NCBI RefSeq assembly: GCF_000948975.2
Contig: NZ_CP059735.1
Span: 5,640,603-5,704,602 of the forward strand
DNA from: Thalassomonas actiniarum
GTDB taxonomy: Bacteria; Pseudomonadota; Gammaproteobacteria; Enterobacterales; Alteromonadaceae
Length of the DNA: 64,000 nt
Direction: 5' to 3'
The position numbers and the translations under genes were made by a program. Below are positions 1 to 10,596 of this stretch, piece after piece (position 1 is the stretch's first letter; the number at the start of each line of letters is the position of its first letter). The notes beneath the pieces are model-generated. The model saw only the letters and a program-made list of their open reading frames with translations. It was not told the DNA's origin and ran no database searches.

Positions 1-185
1 ATGTCGTACAGCCCGAGCATGATCTGATCGCCATCGGCAGCGGCGGCAACTTTGCCCAGGCTTCCGCCATGGCGCTGCTCGAAAACACCGAGTTATCGGC
101 GAAAGAAATCGTGGAAAAATCCCTGAAAATCGCCGGTGATATTTGTGTCTTCACCAACCACCACTACACCATAGACGAGCTTTAA
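1..185 (+). CDS. hslV: ATP-dependent protease proteolytic subunit HslV, 3' end only
   Basis: C-terminal fragment of the threonine peptidase that forms the core of the HslVU (ClpQY) cytoplasmic protease. The reading frame is open from the left edge and ends in TAA at 183-185. The visible residues include [17 protein letters not shown] and end in [10 protein letters not shown], both typical of the HslV C-terminus. The N-terminal catalytic threonine lies outside the window. It is followed 24 bases later by hslU, the ATPase partner, so the two form the usual operon. Truncation is due to the window boundary, not to mutation. Confidence 0.95.
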   Translation, partial: VVQPEHDLIAIGSGGNFAQASAMALLENTELSAKEIVEKSLKIAGDICVFTNHHYTIDEL

Positions 186-209
186 TTAGCCAGCAGCAAG
201 GAATTAATG

Positions 210-1538
210 ATGTCGAACATGACGCCTCGTGAAATCGTTCACGAACTAGACAGCCACATAGTCGGACAAAGTGATGCCAAGCGTGCTGTGGCGATTGCCC
301 TGAGAAACCGCTGGCGCCGGATGCAGCTTAATGAAGAGCTGCGGGTTGAAGTAACTCCGAAAAATATTCTGATGATAGGTCCGACCGGTGTCGGTAAAAC
401 CGAAATCGCCCGCCGCCTGGCCAAGCTGGCCAATGCCCCTTTTATTAAGGTTGAAGCAACGAAATTTACCGAAGTGGGTTATGTCGGCAAGGAAGTGGAA
501 ACCATTATCCGCGATTTGGCAGATATGGCGATAAAAATGACCAAAGAGCAGGAAATGGCCCGGGTCAAACATTTAGCCGAAGAAGCCGCCGAAGAGCGCA
601 TCTTGGATGTGTTATTGCCTAATCCCCGCGACGGTTTCGGTAACGAAGAGCAAACCGATAACAGCGGTACCCGCCAGATTTTCCGGAAAAAACTACGCGA
701 AGGCCAGTTAGACGATAAAGAAATCGAACTTGATTTGGCGGCGCAGCCTGTGGGCGTAGAGATCATGGCGCCTCCGGGCATGGAAGATATGACCTCACAG
801 CTGCAGAACATGTTCCAGAACATGTCCAGCGACAAAACCAACAAGCGCAAATTAAAAATCAAAGATGCCTTTAAAGCGCTGCAGGAAGAAGAAGCGGCAA
901 AAATCGTCAATAACGATGATATCAAGCAAAAGGCGCTGGAGTCGGTTGAACAAAACGGCATCGTCTTTATCGATGAAATCGATAAGATCTGTAAACGCGG
1001 CGATACTTCTGGCCCCGATGTTTCCCGTGAAGGGGTACAGCGGGATCTGCTGCCCCTGGTTGAAGGTTCAACCGTCAGCACCAAACACGGCATGGTGAAA
1101 ACCGATCATATCCTGTTTATTGCCTCAGGTGCTTTCCAGATGGCCAAGCCGTCTGATCTTATCCCTGAGCTACAGGGTCGCTTGCCGATCCGGGTAGAAC
1201 TTCAGGCGTTAACAACTAAAGACTTTGTCCGCATCCTGACCGAGCCCAATGCCTCATTAACCGAGCAATATATCGCATTAATGGCCACCGAAGGGGTTAA
1301 AATGGAATTCAGTGATGACGGCATCGCCGCCATTGCCGAGGCTGCCTGGCAGGTGAACGAAAGCACGGAAAATATCGGCGCCCGTCGCCTGCATACCATG
1401 CTGGAGCGCCTGGTGGAAGATATTTCCTTCAACGCCAACGACAGAGCCGGTGAAACGGTAGTCATTGATGAAAGCTATGTTAAAGAGACCCTGACCGAGC
1501 TGGTTAAGGATGAAGACTTAAGCCGCTTTATTTTATAA
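210..1538 (+). CDS. hslU: HslU, AAA+ ATPase of the HslVU protease
   Basis: Unfoldase ring that recognises substrates and feeds them into HslV. An N-terminal domain carries Walker A GPTGVGKT at about residues 57-64. A central inserted I domain rich in charged residues follows. Walker B ([10 protein letters not shown]) and the sensor/C-terminal small domain ([15 protein letters not shown]) are present, and the protein ends in LSRFIL, the conserved tail that docks into HslV. Length (442 aa) is normal for the family. Two ATGs occur in tandem at 207 and 210; I chose 210 because the AAGGA at about 198-202 is then 7 bases away and the product begins [10 protein letters not shown] like known HslU. 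Confidence 0.98.
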   Translation: MSNMTPREIVHELDSHIVGQSDAKRAVAIALRNRWRRMQLNEELRVEVTPKNILMIGPTGVGKTEIARRLAKLANAPFIKVEATKFTEVGYVGKEVETIIRDLADMAIKMTKEQEMARVKHLAEEAAEERILDVLLPNPRDGFGNEEQTDNSGTRQIFRKKLREGQLDDKEIELDLAAQPVGVEIMAPPGMEDMTSQLQNMFQNMSSDKTNKRKLKIKDAFKALQEEEAAKIVNNDDIKQKALESVEQNGIVFIDEIDKICKRGDTSGPDVSREGVQRDLLPLVEGSTVSTKHGMVKTDHILFIASGAFQMAKPSDLIPELQGRLPIRVELQALTTKDFVRILTEPNASLTEQYIALMATEGVKMEFSDDGIAAIAEAAWQVNESTENIGARRLHTMLERLVEDISFNANDRAGETVVIDESYVKETLTELVKDEDLSRFIL

Positions 1539-1567
1539 CAGCGTGATAACAGCCTGAGTTAAAAGAG

Positions 1568-1984
1568 ATGAAAATTACCCGTTTTACCCTGGCCGCTGAT
1601 ACGGCAACCCTGACCCTGGATTTTATCGAGCAGAAAGACCAGGAGCAGCAATATCAGCTGAGTTTTGAGTATTTACGGGTTTTCTCTCCGGTAAAAAGTG
1701 CGCCGGCGAAAGGCAAACAAGCTCAAGGGGCAAACCCCAGCCAGGTTTCCGGTTGGGAGATCCCCTTAATAGCTCATAAAAAACAGGTGTTATTGAAGAA
1801 GATAGAAGCGGCAGGTAAACATGGCTACCGCTTTATTTTTGATGATCAGCACCAGGCAATTTATTCTGAGGCTTATTTGCTGGGCTTATGCCGTCAGCAG
1901 CAAGTATTATGGCCTGAATACCTCAACGCCATGAAAAATAATAAATTAACCCGGGAAGCTAATATCAGCATCACCCAGCTTTAA
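1568..1984 (+). CDS. DUF971 (gamma-butyrobetaine hydroxylase-like N-terminal domain) protein
   Basis: A 138-residue protein matching the DUF971 / GBBH-like N-terminal fold. Visible family features are the early LSFEYLRVFSPV segment, the block GWEIPLIAHKKQVLL, and GYRFIFDDQHQAIYS with the following EAYLLGLC. DUF971 proteins are small and sometimes linked to Fe-S or metal biology; no reaction is established for stand-alone copies. It starts 29 bases after hslU in the same direction, so it is probably the third gene of the hslVU operon, an arrangement also known in other Alteromonadales. Function within that operon is unknown. Confidence 0.85.
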   Translation: MKITRFTLAADTATLTLDFIEQKDQEQQYQLSFEYLRVFSPVKSAPAKGKQAQGANPSQVSGWEIPLIAHKKQVLLKKIEAAGKHGYRFIFDDQHQAIYSEAYLLGLCRQQQVLWPEYLNAMKNNKLTREANISITQL

Positions 1985-2030
1985 GACTTCCTTACTTAAG
2001 CAGTAACTCTTCGCCGCTCAACCCCTTATA

Positions 2031-2064
2031 TTGGTTGTTTACAGCCAAAGCCATAAACAACCAA
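2031..2064. terminator. Perfect 11-bp inverted repeat between convergent genes
   Basis: TTGGTTGTTTA (2031-2041) and TAAACAACCAA (2054-2064) are exact inverted copies around a 12-base loop. They sit between the end of the DUF971 gene and the end of the convergent chemoreceptor gene. There is no T-run on either side, so termination activity is a guess; it may be only an intergenic hairpin. Confidence 0.4.
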
Positions 2065-2082
2065 CAGCGGCTTCATTAACAA

Positions 2083-3942
2083 CTAAACCTTAAAGCGGCT
2101 GACTTCATTATGCAGCACATCCGCCTGCTGGGAGAGTTCTTCACTCATCTGCGCATTTTGCTGTGCCGACGAACCCGACTGCTCGGCTACATCCCTGATG
2201 GAGACCACATGCTGGTTCACTTCCGAAGCCACGGCGCTTTGCTCTTTAATGGCGGTAGCAATGGCGGTATTCATCTCCATGATAGTAGAAACATCCTGAT
2301 TGATTTCCTCCAGCATAGTACCGGCAATGCTTGCCTGCTCGGCGCTGCTTTGTCCCTGAGTACGGCAGCTGGCCATATGTTCGACAATTTCCTTGGTACG
2401 CCCTTGCAATGAACTGATAATCCCTTCGATTTCCTGGGTAGAGTCCTGGGTACGGCTGGCCAGGGTTCTGACTTCATCCGCGACCACGGCAAAGCCACGT
2501 CCCTGCTCTCCGGCCCGGGCCGCTTCGATCGCCGCATTAAGGGCCAGCAAATTGGTCTGTTCGGCGATACCGCGGATCACGTCCAGTACCGAGCCTATGG
2601 TATCGCTGTCTTTGGCTAGTTCATTGACAACACTTTCCGACTCCAGCAGTTTTTCCGATAACAGCTCGATCTGGTTGATGGTTTTATCCACCCCCTGCTT
2701 GCCCTGGTCGGCATTTTGATTGGTCATTTCCGCTTTATTGGCGGCTTCATGGGTATTGCTGGCGATCTCATCCACCGTCGCCACCATCTCCGTAACCGCG
2801 GTGGCCACCATATCCGTTTCCTGGATTTGCGCTTCGACACCAACATTGGAAATACTGATATTTTCCGCCAGGCTTTGGGTCGCACCGTTTAAAGTGCTCA
2901 CGGAATGGTTAACTTCCACAATCAAACTTCTGAAACTGGTGATCATGCTGTTAAAGACTTTCGCCATATCCGCCAGTTCATCTTTACCGGACTCTTTTAC
3001 CACCACGGTCAGATCATTGGTTTTTGCCACCACTTCCATAGTACTTTTCATTTCGGAAATAGCAGAGATAATGCTTCGGGTCAGCACCACGGCGAAACCA
3101 ACAGCAATAGTTAACACAATAATCGCAATACTGTAAGAGGTAAGGTTTATCCAGCTCTTATGCTCTTCAACCAACTCGTTATTTTTTTTCAACAAACTGG
3201 CCATCACTTTATCCACCTGATGCACAGTACTGCGCATTTCCTTGAGAATACCATTGGCGGAAGAGTAGCCTAAATGTTTCTGCTCCTGCACTAAGTCAAG
3301 AAAGGCCCCCTGATAACTGGCCAGCAAATTATTAATTTGCCCTTTCTTGCTGGAGGCCAGTTCACTGTTGTCCACATCCCCCTGCAAAAGTGCTAAGTTC
3401 TTGGCAAACTTATCGACATATTTATCATCCAGGCGCAGCATAAAATCTTTTTCATTACGCCTTAACTGCAACATGCCGGCCCTTAGCTGGTAATCGCTGG
3501 TACCGATTAACTCTTCGACATCATGCACGGCCCCCCGCAGCTGGCCATAAAGACCGTCTTTAGGGTGCAGACCGATTTTTTGCTGAGATGCCACCAGCGC
3601 GTTAAAGTGTTGCTGATATTCTTGCAGTATTTTTCGCAAGGTATCAATTTCCGCGAGATCAACCCCGGCTTCGCGCAAATCGGCGTCCAGAAAGTTGACA
3701 TCTTTTTTCAAGTCTTTCATTTGCTTAACAAACTTGTCTTGATATTTCAGTTCTTTGCGGGCTATAAAATCTTTTTCATGCCGTCGTAACTGCAACACTT
3801 CGGTTTCAACATTGGCAACTTCACGGGCAATTTTCAGATCATCTCCTAAAGACGATACCGAATAATTAATAATGACCAGCATTGACAACATAGCCACTAC
3901 CAGCACCAGGGTATTCGCAATAAGTTTATGCTTAATTAACAT
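2083..3942 (-). CDS. Methyl-accepting chemotaxis protein with helical bimodular sensor domain
   Basis: Inner-membrane chemoreceptor of 619 residues. Order: TM1 at about 9-29; a periplasmic, all-helical region of about 240 residues; TM2 at about 272-292; a HAMP domain; and the long cytoplasmic signalling coiled coil. The signalling tip is clear ([17 protein letters not shown]). The periplasmic part contains two copies of a related helix, [19 protein letters not shown] and [18 protein letters not shown], the signature of a helical bimodular (HBM) domain like that of McpS, which binds small carboxylates. The ligand here cannot be read from sequence. The start ATG has GAGG 4 bases upstream. It stands alone between hslVU and the cyclic-di-GMP genes. 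Confidence 0.93.
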   Translation of the reverse strand: MLIKHKLIANTLVLVVAMLSMLVIINYSVSSLGDDLKIAREVANVETEVLQLRRHEKDFIARKELKYQDKFVKQMKDLKKDVNFLDADLREAGVDLAEIDTLRKILQEYQQHFNALVASQQKIGLHPKDGLYGQLRGAVHDVEELIGTSDYQLRAGMLQLRRNEKDFMLRLDDKYVDKFAKNLALLQGDVDNSELASSKKGQINNLLASYQGAFLDLVQEQKHLGYSSANGILKEMRSTVHQVDKVMASLLKKNNELVEEHKSWINLTSYSIAIIVLTIAVGFAVVLTRSIISAISEMKSTMEVVAKTNDLTVVVKESGKDELADMAKVFNSMITSFRSLIVEVNHSVSTLNGATQSLAENISISNVGVEAQIQETDMVATAVTEMVATVDEIASNTHEAANKAEMTNQNADQGKQGVDKTINQIELLSEKLLESESVVNELAKDSDTIGSVLDVIRGIAEQTNLLALNAAIEAARAGEQGRGFAVVADEVRTLASRTQDSTQEIEGIISSLQGRTKEIVEHMASCRTQGQSSAEQASIAGTMLEEINQDVSTIMEMNTAIATAIKEQSAVASEVNQHVVSIRDVAEQSGSSAQQNAQMSEELSQQADVLHNEVSRFKV

Positions 3943-4127
3943 ATAACCTCATCTAAGCAGTTTATTAAAAATCATTTATTTTATATCACACCTAAGTATA
4001 GGCAGAGGTCATCTCGCCACTTTCGGCCTCCCACTTCCTTATCGCTTCCTACATCCTTCATTTTCTTACAAGTATAGCCATTAACTTGCAAATTTTAGCT
4101 ATTATTTACCCTCCTATTTTTTTATCA

Positions 4128-6128
4128 TCACCTTCTTTTCAAGTACTGGACAAACTCATCTTCAGGCAGGGGTTTTTTAATAAAATATCCCTGAACCGCA
4201 TCACAGCCGATATGACGCAATAAATTAAGCTGCTCTACCGTTTCCACCCCTTCCGCCAGCACCCGTTTGCCCAGGCCGTGGGATAGCTCCACCATAGACT
4301 TGACTATGGTTAAATCAGAATCATTTGAAGCCACTTCCGTAATAAAACTTCTATCTATTTTTATCTTATCTATCGGTAACTTACGCAAGTATACCAGGGA
4401 TGAATATCCAGTACCAAAGTCATCGATCGAAACCTTGATGCCCATGCTCTGCAAGGTGACGATAGTACCCATGGCGCTGTTAATATCTGTCATCACCATA
4501 TTTTCGGTGATTTCCAGCTCCAGGAAACTCGACGGCACATTATGCTCAAACAATAACGCCTGGATCTTATCCACCAGTTCAGGATCCTGGAACTCAACCG
4601 CGGTTATATTCACCGCAATCACAATCCGGCGATGATAACGCTCATACCATTCCCCTATGGTCTGGCAAGCTTTATTTAATACATAACCATCCAGTTCGCT
4701 GTTTAATCCCAGTTTTTCAATATCCGGCAAAAATTTATCCGGCGTAAGCAGGCCTTTTTCCGGGTGCTGCCAACGCACCAGGGCCTCAACCCCTTCGAGG
4801 CGATTGGTCAGCAGGTTCAGTTGCGGCTGAAAATAAAGTACAAATTCATCCGCCGCCAGGGCATTGCGTATTTCCTTTTCCATCAGCAGGTAATAACGCC
4901 CCTGTGACTGCATGCTTTCATCAAATTCAACACTCGGTTTATTATGGCTTTCTGCCTCAAACAGCGCCATATTGGCATTTTGCAGTAGCTCTTCGGCATT
5001 TTCACCATGCTCGGGAAAGAAGCAATAACCTATGCTGCAGCTAATGCTGATTTCATGATCCTGGTAGCGATATGGTCGGGAGATCAATTCATGCAAGTGA
5101 TCCAGCGCCATATCAAGCATATGGGCACGCTGAATATCGAGCACAAAAACAAAAGAGTCACCGCTAAGACGCCCCACCACTTGCGGCAATAAAATACTAT
5201 TATTCAGACGTTTGGCGATTTCACCGAGCAGATAATCTCCCGCCTTGAGGCCATAGGTATCATTGATGAATTTAAAGTGTTTAATATCGAGCAGAAAAAT
5301 AGACAGCTTATTATTTTTCTCTAACGCCATGGTCATGGCCAGGGGCAGTTTTTCGATCACTTGCTCACGGTTTAATACCCCGGTCAGGGAGTCATGTTTG
5401 CCTAAATACTGAATTTGGCTCATGGCCACCAGGGCGGCATTGCGCTCTGCCCCCTGCATCCAGATCAACATAGTAAAACCTAAAATGCTGTTGGCGCCAA
5501 AGTCGATAAACACCATCATAGTGCTTAATTCCCCAAACCAGTCTTCGGTGATGGCTATGATGGAAGCGAAAGAAAATAACAGATAACGGGCGCCCATCAA
5601 AAATAGCAACCACATTAAGATCTTACTGGAAAAATGCTGTTTGGGAGAAAACAACAGGTAAAAACTGGCGCCGAGTAAACTACAGCCAAAAACAAAAGTT
5701 TGCAGACTGACCCTTAAATAAAAGCGATTAAAAACATCACGTTGCTCAAAAGCATATAAAAGTGTCGCCAAGCCGCCCAACAGCAGGACTAAGCTTGTAG
5801 CCCAGAACAATTCTTTACCTGCCAGGCTTCTTTGAGTTTTTGCACAATAAAGACCAAATAGTAATAATACTAAGTGCAAGTAGCGGAAAACTTGCTCAAA
5901 AACCTCTAATACAACTGATATAATATGGGTTTGCGGTAGCGCATAATAATAGTTTTGCAGGGAGACAGCGACTGAGCTTACCGACAAGGCAAGCAAACTC
6001 AGCATCCATAATTTGACATATTGACGACCTAATCCCTGATAATAAATCCAGAGAAAAAATGCCAATAAAGCAAAAACAAATGCTTCTATCGCAAACAGCA
6101 AGGCCTGGGCTAGCAGGTGTTCTTCCAT
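4128..6128 (-). CDS. Membrane GGDEF-EAL protein, probable c-di-GMP phosphodiesterase
   Basis: Protein of 666 residues with about seven hydrophobic segments in the first 230 residues, then a GGDEF domain (about 245-400) and an EAL domain (about 415-660). The GGDEF signature is replaced by SGDSF (within RLSGDSFVFV), so diguanylate cyclase activity is unlikely. The EAL domain keeps its catalytic set: EALVRW, the N in NITAVEF, LELEITEN, IDDFGTGYSSL, KIDRSF, EGVET and QGY. The expected activity is therefore hydrolysis of cyclic di-GMP, possibly tuned by GTP bound at the degenerate GGDEF domain. The signal sensed by the membrane region is unknown. It is transcribed toward the chemoreceptor gene with a 185-base gap. 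Confidence 0.92.
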   Translation of the reverse strand: MEEHLLAQALLFAIEAFVFALLAFFLWIYYQGLGRQYVKLWMLSLLALSVSSVAVSLQNYYYALPQTHIISVVLEVFEQVFRYLHLVLLLFGLYCAKTQRSLAGKELFWATSLVLLLGGLATLLYAFEQRDVFNRFYLRVSLQTFVFGCSLLGASFYLLFSPKQHFSSKILMWLLFLMGARYLLFSFASIIAITEDWFGELSTMMVFIDFGANSILGFTMLIWMQGAERNAALVAMSQIQYLGKHDSLTGVLNREQVIEKLPLAMTMALEKNNKLSIFLLDIKHFKFINDTYGLKAGDYLLGEIAKRLNNSILLPQVVGRLSGDSFVFVLDIQRAHMLDMALDHLHELISRPYRYQDHEISISCSIGYCFFPEHGENAEELLQNANMALFEAESHNKPSVEFDESMQSQGRYYLLMEKEIRNALAADEFVLYFQPQLNLLTNRLEGVEALVRWQHPEKGLLTPDKFLPDIEKLGLNSELDGYVLNKACQTIGEWYERYHRRIVIAVNITAVEFQDPELVDKIQALLFEHNVPSSFLELEITENMVMTDINSAMGTIVTLQSMGIKVSIDDFGTGYSSLVYLRKLPIDKIKIDRSFITEVASNDSDLTIVKSMVELSHGLGKRVLAEGVETVEQLNLLRHIGCDAVQGYFIKKPLPEDEFVQYLKRR

Positions 6129-6382
6129 AACAACAATTTCTTTATTAAAATGATCATGGATGCTGACATTAGATAGTGTTTTCTCTGTAAATACAAGTCA
6201 TTAACAACTTGAGTTAAGCAGCAAAATGATTTATTGACAACACCTTATCACCAATCAACAAAATAACTGTAGACAAGATTTTATTTAAGCAACTCGGACG
6301 TATTTCTGTTGTACCTTAGCCACAGCAGGTTATACTGGGTGTAAAATTCACTTATCTTATTGAAAATTTGAAGAGAACTGCC

Positions 6383-6868
6383 ATGGAATATAATACTTCT
6401 GAGTTATGTAACGTCTACGCTGATCTGATCGACGTTGTTGAACCTATTTTCAGTAATTATGGCGGCAGAAACTCATTCGGCGGCAAAGTAGTCACCGTTA
6501 AGTGCTTTGAAAACAACGGCCTTATTATGCAGCTGCTTGACTCGGACGGTGAAGGCAAGGTACTGGTGATTGACGGCGGCGGTTCTACCCGTTGCGCGCT
6601 GATCGATATTGAAGTGGCCCGCCTGGCGGAAAAGAATGGCTGGGAAGGCATCATCTGCTATGGCAGCGTGCGCGATGTCGATGCCATTGAAGACGTTGAT
6701 ATCGGCATTCAGGGACTGGTTTCCATTCCGGTAGGCGCTCCCGACCAGATGACGGGAGAAAGCGATTTGGCCGTTAACTTTGCCGGCGTAACGATTCTCC
6801 CCGACGACCATGTCTATGTGGATAATACCGGTATCGTCTTGTCACCGGAACCCCTGGATCTCGAATAG
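6383..6868 (+). CDS. rraA: RraA, regulator of ribonuclease E activity A
   Basis: Cytoplasmic ring-shaped protein that binds RNase E and slows mRNA decay. The sequence begins [15 protein letters not shown] and includes [42 protein letters not shown] and the end [15 protein letters not shown]; this matches E. coli RraA along its whole length (161 aa). I placed the start at the ATG at 6383, since an upstream in-frame TTG at 6368 would add residues absent from the family and AAGAGA lies at a good distance. In enterics rraA follows menA near hslVU; here it is again near hslVU but separated by signalling genes. A similarity-based name from the pre-RraA era (MenG) is wrong for this family. Confidence 0.96.
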   Translation: MEYNTSELCNVYADLIDVVEPIFSNYGGRNSFGGKVVTVKCFENNGLIMQLLDSDGEGKVLVIDGGGSTRCALIDIEVARLAEKNGWEGIICYGSVRDVDAIEDVDIGIQGLVSIPVGAPDQMTGESDLAVNFAGVTILPDDHVYVDNTGIVLSPEPLDLE

Positions 6869-6930
6869 TTTTCACAACAGATAACAAATAACCACAGGCG
6901 CTTACCGGCAATTACTCAGGGGCTTGACAA

Positions 6931-6960
6931 ATAAGCCCGGCTCTAAGGCCGGTTAGCTTA
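6931..6960. terminator. Hairpin between convergent rraA and the EAL-like gene
   Basis: TAAGC-CCGGC and GCCGG-(TTA)-GCTTA pair around a TCTAAG loop. The structure lies after rraA and reaches the stop codon of the opposing gene. On the minus strand it is followed by TTATTTG, a weak T-tract. Probably a bidirectional terminator; strength uncertain. Confidence 0.45.
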
Positions 6961-9096
6961 GCTTTTACCCTCTTTCGCCTGCGGATACTGGCTGTACCAA
7001 CGTTTAAGCCAGATGGCCAGTTCATCCGGCACCACGCCGCGGTTAATCACCTTGCCCTGGGCGACCTCTCCGCCCATGGCAACAAACATTTTTTCAACCT
7101 CCTGCGTTGCTATGCCTATGCCTATCATAGGCAGGCCCATGCTCCTGGTGAGATTGATCAGCGCATTGATGATCGCCTTATCCGCACGGTTTTCTTCCTG
7201 CCCGTCCAGGCGGGAGCAATCTATTTTGACCTGGTTGATCGCCATTTTTCGCAAATAACGTAACGATTCATAACTGCCGGAGAATTGATCAATCGCGATA
7301 CCTATGTCCAGCACCTTGAGCTGATCGATAATCGCCTTGGTCCGGGTCGAAGCCGATAACATCACCTCTTCGGTTAATTCTATCACCAGATATTCAGGTT
7401 CGATGGCAAAGATACCGCTTTGCAATTCGATAAAATCAACCAATTCACTTTCCAGTAAATCTTTACTGGGAATATTCAGCGATAACGGCCGGTAGATACC
7501 CAGCTGCTGCAATTGAGCCAGCACGCGGAACGCCTGCAGGATCATATTTTTCATCAGCAAATGAATTTCACCGCTTTGTTCGGCAATATCGATAAACTCA
7601 TGCAGCTCCTGGGCAACTTCGGTTTCACAGTACCAGTGCACCATCAACTCAAAACCTTTAATGCTTTTATCGCCTAAGGCGATTTGCGGCTGCAAATACC
7701 AGCGAAGGTTTTCTTCCATTAAATCTTGTTTTAAACGTTCCATTTTCAATAGCTGCTGCTCGGTATACAAGGTGGTGCTGTTATCAAAATAACTTAAGTT
7801 TTGCTGGTGTTGCTCGGCATCGAGCAAGGCATCCCCGGCAAAAGCAATCAGCTCGGCGGCACCGGCTTCATGTCCCTGGGCAAAGGCAACCCCGAATGCC
7901 AACTCAAAGTTAAGGGAGAAACTTTTAAAACTCATGGCATCGGGCACGGCATCGGAAAGTTGCTGACATAAGTCCTTGATAATGATTTTTTCAGGGTGAG
8001 GACTATGCGCCAGTTCGACCACAACCAAAAAGTTAAGCCCCTGCAGCCGCGCCAGCCGTATTGGCTGATGGCTGGCATCGAAATTTACCAGCGCGGTATT
8101 TTCCACGACTTTTTGCTGTATGCAGTAAGCCAGCTGTAATAGCAGCAGATCAGAGTTATGATGTCCCAGCACCGAATTAACCTGCTGAAAATTGACCGGT
8201 TTAAAGACAATGGCGGCAAAGCGCTGATTGCCGCCCTGCTTAAGTACCCGCTCGAACTGTTTCAGTGCTTGCTGGTAGGAAGGCAAATTAGTGGCCGGAT
8301 CATGGGTATAGGAAAACAGATCTTCGCTGGAAATTTTGGTGTCGCCGCTCTTTTCTTCCCGCCCCTCATTGAGCAAGCCAGTTAATACCAGAGAAGTATT
8401 CAACAGCACCAGGGTGAAACTGACCAGGATACTGGCCAGCAGCCATGACAAGGGCACCATAGAAGTTAGCCATAAATAAAGCAACACAACAAAAGCACAG
8501 GTAAGCAGCCACTGCGGGACAAAAAGGGCAAAAAATCGCTTACTATTGACCTGGCCGGCTGCGGCTAAACCGGCTAAAGATGCCGATAATACTTGTATCA
8601 AGCCGCCGATAAACAACCAGCCGTAAACAGACCAGGCTAACGGCAAGGTAAACAAGACCGCACAATAGCCAAGATCGGCACATGCCACCAGGATAACACT
8701 GAACTTACTAAAACTTTTTGCCTCGCTATCCCCCGGTGGAAACGCTTGTTTGCTGCCGATGAAAAAAATCAGGTTGATCAGCAGCGCAGAAACCAGCAGC
8801 ACCAGATAGAGCTGATCAGGCTCGCTGTCAAAGTGGATAACGAGATAGAGCAGAGCCAGGGTATTTACCAATAACAACCCCGGATAATACCATTTACCCA
8901 ACCCCAGCTCTTTATTGGCAAATAAAAAAAACATCACCGCCAGGGCAAGACCGGCAATAAAACCTGCGCAACCAAGAAATAAAGCCAGGGGGGACGGATA
9001 AACACTTGCTGCCGCCTGAACGGGGAAAGTTAAAGCAAGCAGGCAATACACTAGGATTGCTTTGGAAAAAATCAGGCCTTTGCGCGGGTGAGACAT
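6958..9096 (-). CDS. Polytopic membrane protein with degenerate GGDEF and EAL domains
   Basis: A 712-residue protein. The first 240 residues form about eight or nine hydrophobic segments; a GGDEF-like domain follows (about 265-420) and an EAL-like domain (about 455-700). Neither domain looks catalytic. The GGDEF site reads RLQGLNF. In the EAL domain the signature is FELMVHW, the usual IDDFGTGYSSL is IDQFSGSYESL, and the EGVET glutamate motif is GIGIAT. It is therefore likely a c-di-GMP-independent adaptor or a binding-only protein. The ELM in place of EAL recalls CsrD, the regulator of CsrB/C sRNA decay, but the N-terminal architecture differs from CsrD (no HAMP-like region), so orthology is not claimed. 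Upstream, 90 bases separate it from hutI, which is on the same strand. Confidence 0.85.
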   Translation of the reverse strand: MSHPRKGLIFSKAILVYCLLALTFPVQAAASVYPSPLALFLGCAGFIAGLALAVMFFLFANKELGLGKWYYPGLLLVNTLALLYLVIHFDSEPDQLYLVLLVSALLINLIFFIGSKQAFPPGDSEAKSFSKFSVILVACADLGYCAVLFTLPLAWSVYGWLFIGGLIQVLSASLAGLAAAGQVNSKRFFALFVPQWLLTCAFVVLLYLWLTSMVPLSWLLASILVSFTLVLLNTSLVLTGLLNEGREEKSGDTKISSEDLFSYTHDPATNLPSYQQALKQFERVLKQGGNQRFAAIVFKPVNFQQVNSVLGHHNSDLLLLQLAYCIQQKVVENTALVNFDASHQPIRLARLQGLNFLVVVELAHSPHPEKIIIKDLCQQLSDAVPDAMSFKSFSLNFELAFGVAFAQGHEAGAAELIAFAGDALLDAEQHQQNLSYFDNSTTLYTEQQLLKMERLKQDLMEENLRWYLQPQIALGDKSIKGFELMVHWYCETEVAQELHEFIDIAEQSGEIHLLMKNMILQAFRVLAQLQQLGIYRPLSLNIPSKDLLESELVDFIELQSGIFAIEPEYLVIELTEEVMLSASTRTKAIIDQLKVLDIGIAIDQFSGSYESLRYLRKMAINQVKIDCSRLDGQEENRADKAIINALINLTRSMGLPMIGIGIATQEVEKMFVAMGGEVAQGKVINRGVVPDELAIWLKRWYSQYPQAKEGKS

Positions 9097-9186
9097 AATC
9101 AGATCTTAGCGTTACTGCAAATGGAACAGGTAACGCTAAGCCTAATCAATCACTTAATAATTGTACAGACATTAAGCAGGCAAAAG

Positions 9187-10425
9187 CTAACCGATAACTT
9201 TAACACCAGCCCTTACCAGGGCCGTTAACGGATTAACACCAAACTGGTAACTCAGCTCTGCCGGCTGGCTGATATTCCAAAGGGCAAAGTCGGCATCATA
9301 ACCAGGGGCCAGCTGACCTTTTTTATCCGCCAGCCCCAGGGCTTTGGCCCCAAAACAGGTCACCCCCGCCAAAGCTTCTGCCGGGGTTAACCTGAACAGG
9401 GTACAGGCCATGTGCAGCATCAACTGGATGGAATTTATCGGTGAAGAGCCCGGGTTGGCATCGCTGGCAATCGCCATCGCCACCTTGTGTTCACGTAAAA
9501 GCTCAATCGGGGGCAGCTGGGTTTCCCGCAGGAAGTAAAAAGCCCCCGGCAGCAATACCGCCGTCATATCGGCTTTTGCCATCGCCTTAACCCCGGCCTC
9601 GGATAAAAATTCCAGATGATCCGAAGATAACGCCTGATAATCAGCCGCCAGCTCTGTGCCCCCCAGATCCGAGAGTTGTTCGGCATGTACTTTCACCGGC
9701 AACTGGTGTTTTTTCGCACTATTGAACACCCGCCGGGTTTGCTCCAGGCTAAAACCTATGCCTTCACAAAAAACATCTACCGCATCCGCCAGCTTATCCT
9801 CGGCGATTTGCGGCATCATTTGCTCGCACACCAGCTCGATATAATCATCTGCCCTGCCCTTATATTCCACAGGCAAGGCATGGGCGCCGAGGAAAGTGCG
9901 CCTGACCGTTACCGGCAATGCCTGTGCCAGCAAACCGGCCACTTTCAGCATTTTTATTTCGTTTTCGGCGTCCAGGCCATAACCGGATTTAATTTCAACC
10001 GTAGTTACCCCCTGCTGATGCAAGGCGGTTAACCTGGGCAGGGCCGAGGAAAACAGCTCCTGCTCACTCGCTTTTCGGGTGGCGGCAACGGTGGAAACTA
10101 TGCCGCCGCCGGCATTGGAAATTTCTTCATAGCTGGCCCCCTGCAGGCGCATCTCAAATTCATTGGCGCGGTTGCCGCCATAAACCAGGTGGGTATGACA
10201 ATCTATCAACCCCGGGGTCAGCCATTGCCCCTGACCGTCAATAACTTCAACCTGTCTCTGGTCATATGCAGGCAGCTCAGCCTGCGCCCCAACCCAGGCA
10301 ATTTTCCCCTCGCTTACCGCCAGCGCCCCCTGCTCTATAATGCCGTAACCGGCACCGCCTTCTGTCATGGTAGCCAGATTGATATTGACCCAGAGGGTTT
10401 GCCATTGTTGTGTTTTTACCGTCAT
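9187..10425 (-). CDS. hutI: Imidazolonepropionase HutI
   Basis: Third enzyme of histidine degradation: hydrolyses 4-imidazolone-5-propanoate to N-formimino-L-glutamate. It is an amidohydrolase-fold metalloenzyme of 412 residues. Visible are the metal-binding [12 protein letters not shown] near residue 75, KSGYGLD, the VHAEQLSD histidine region, and [10 protein letters not shown] with the catalytic/metal aspartate. The start ATG has AGGGGAG at an ideal distance. It is divergent from hutC and shares the regulatory region 10426-10665, so it is probably repressed by HutC. Confidence 0.97.
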   Translation of the reverse strand: MTVKTQQWQTLWVNINLATMTEGGAGYGIIEQGALAVSEGKIAWVGAQAELPAYDQRQVEVIDGQGQWLTPGLIDCHTHLVYGGNRANEFEMRLQGASYEEISNAGGGIVSTVAATRKASEQELFSSALPRLTALHQQGVTTVEIKSGYGLDAENEIKMLKVAGLLAQALPVTVRRTFLGAHALPVEYKGRADDYIELVCEQMMPQIAEDKLADAVDVFCEGIGFSLEQTRRVFNSAKKHQLPVKVHAEQLSDLGGTELAADYQALSSDHLEFLSEAGVKAMAKADMTAVLLPGAFYFLRETQLPPIELLREHKVAMAIASDANPGSSPINSIQLMLHMACTLFRLTPAEALAGVTCFGAKALGLADKKGQLAPGYDADFALWNISQPAELSYQFGVNPLTALVRAGVKVIG

Positions 10426-10596
10426 AAAATTCTCCCCTGCCAGCGGTAAATCATTCCCCTGAACTATAGTAAATAAACCCGGTTTACTGCCGACAGCAAA
10501 CGCTGAAGATAAGTGCCATTGCTCACCGGATTTGCAGCCCGGTTAACCTGAGCCGCCATCTGATGCCAATGTACTTGAATGCAATTAAACAAGCAA

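Noticed and set aside
6235-6270. TTGACA as -35 of an rraA promoter
   Set aside because: No convincing -10 occurs at 16-18 bases, so the match is left unreported as a feature.
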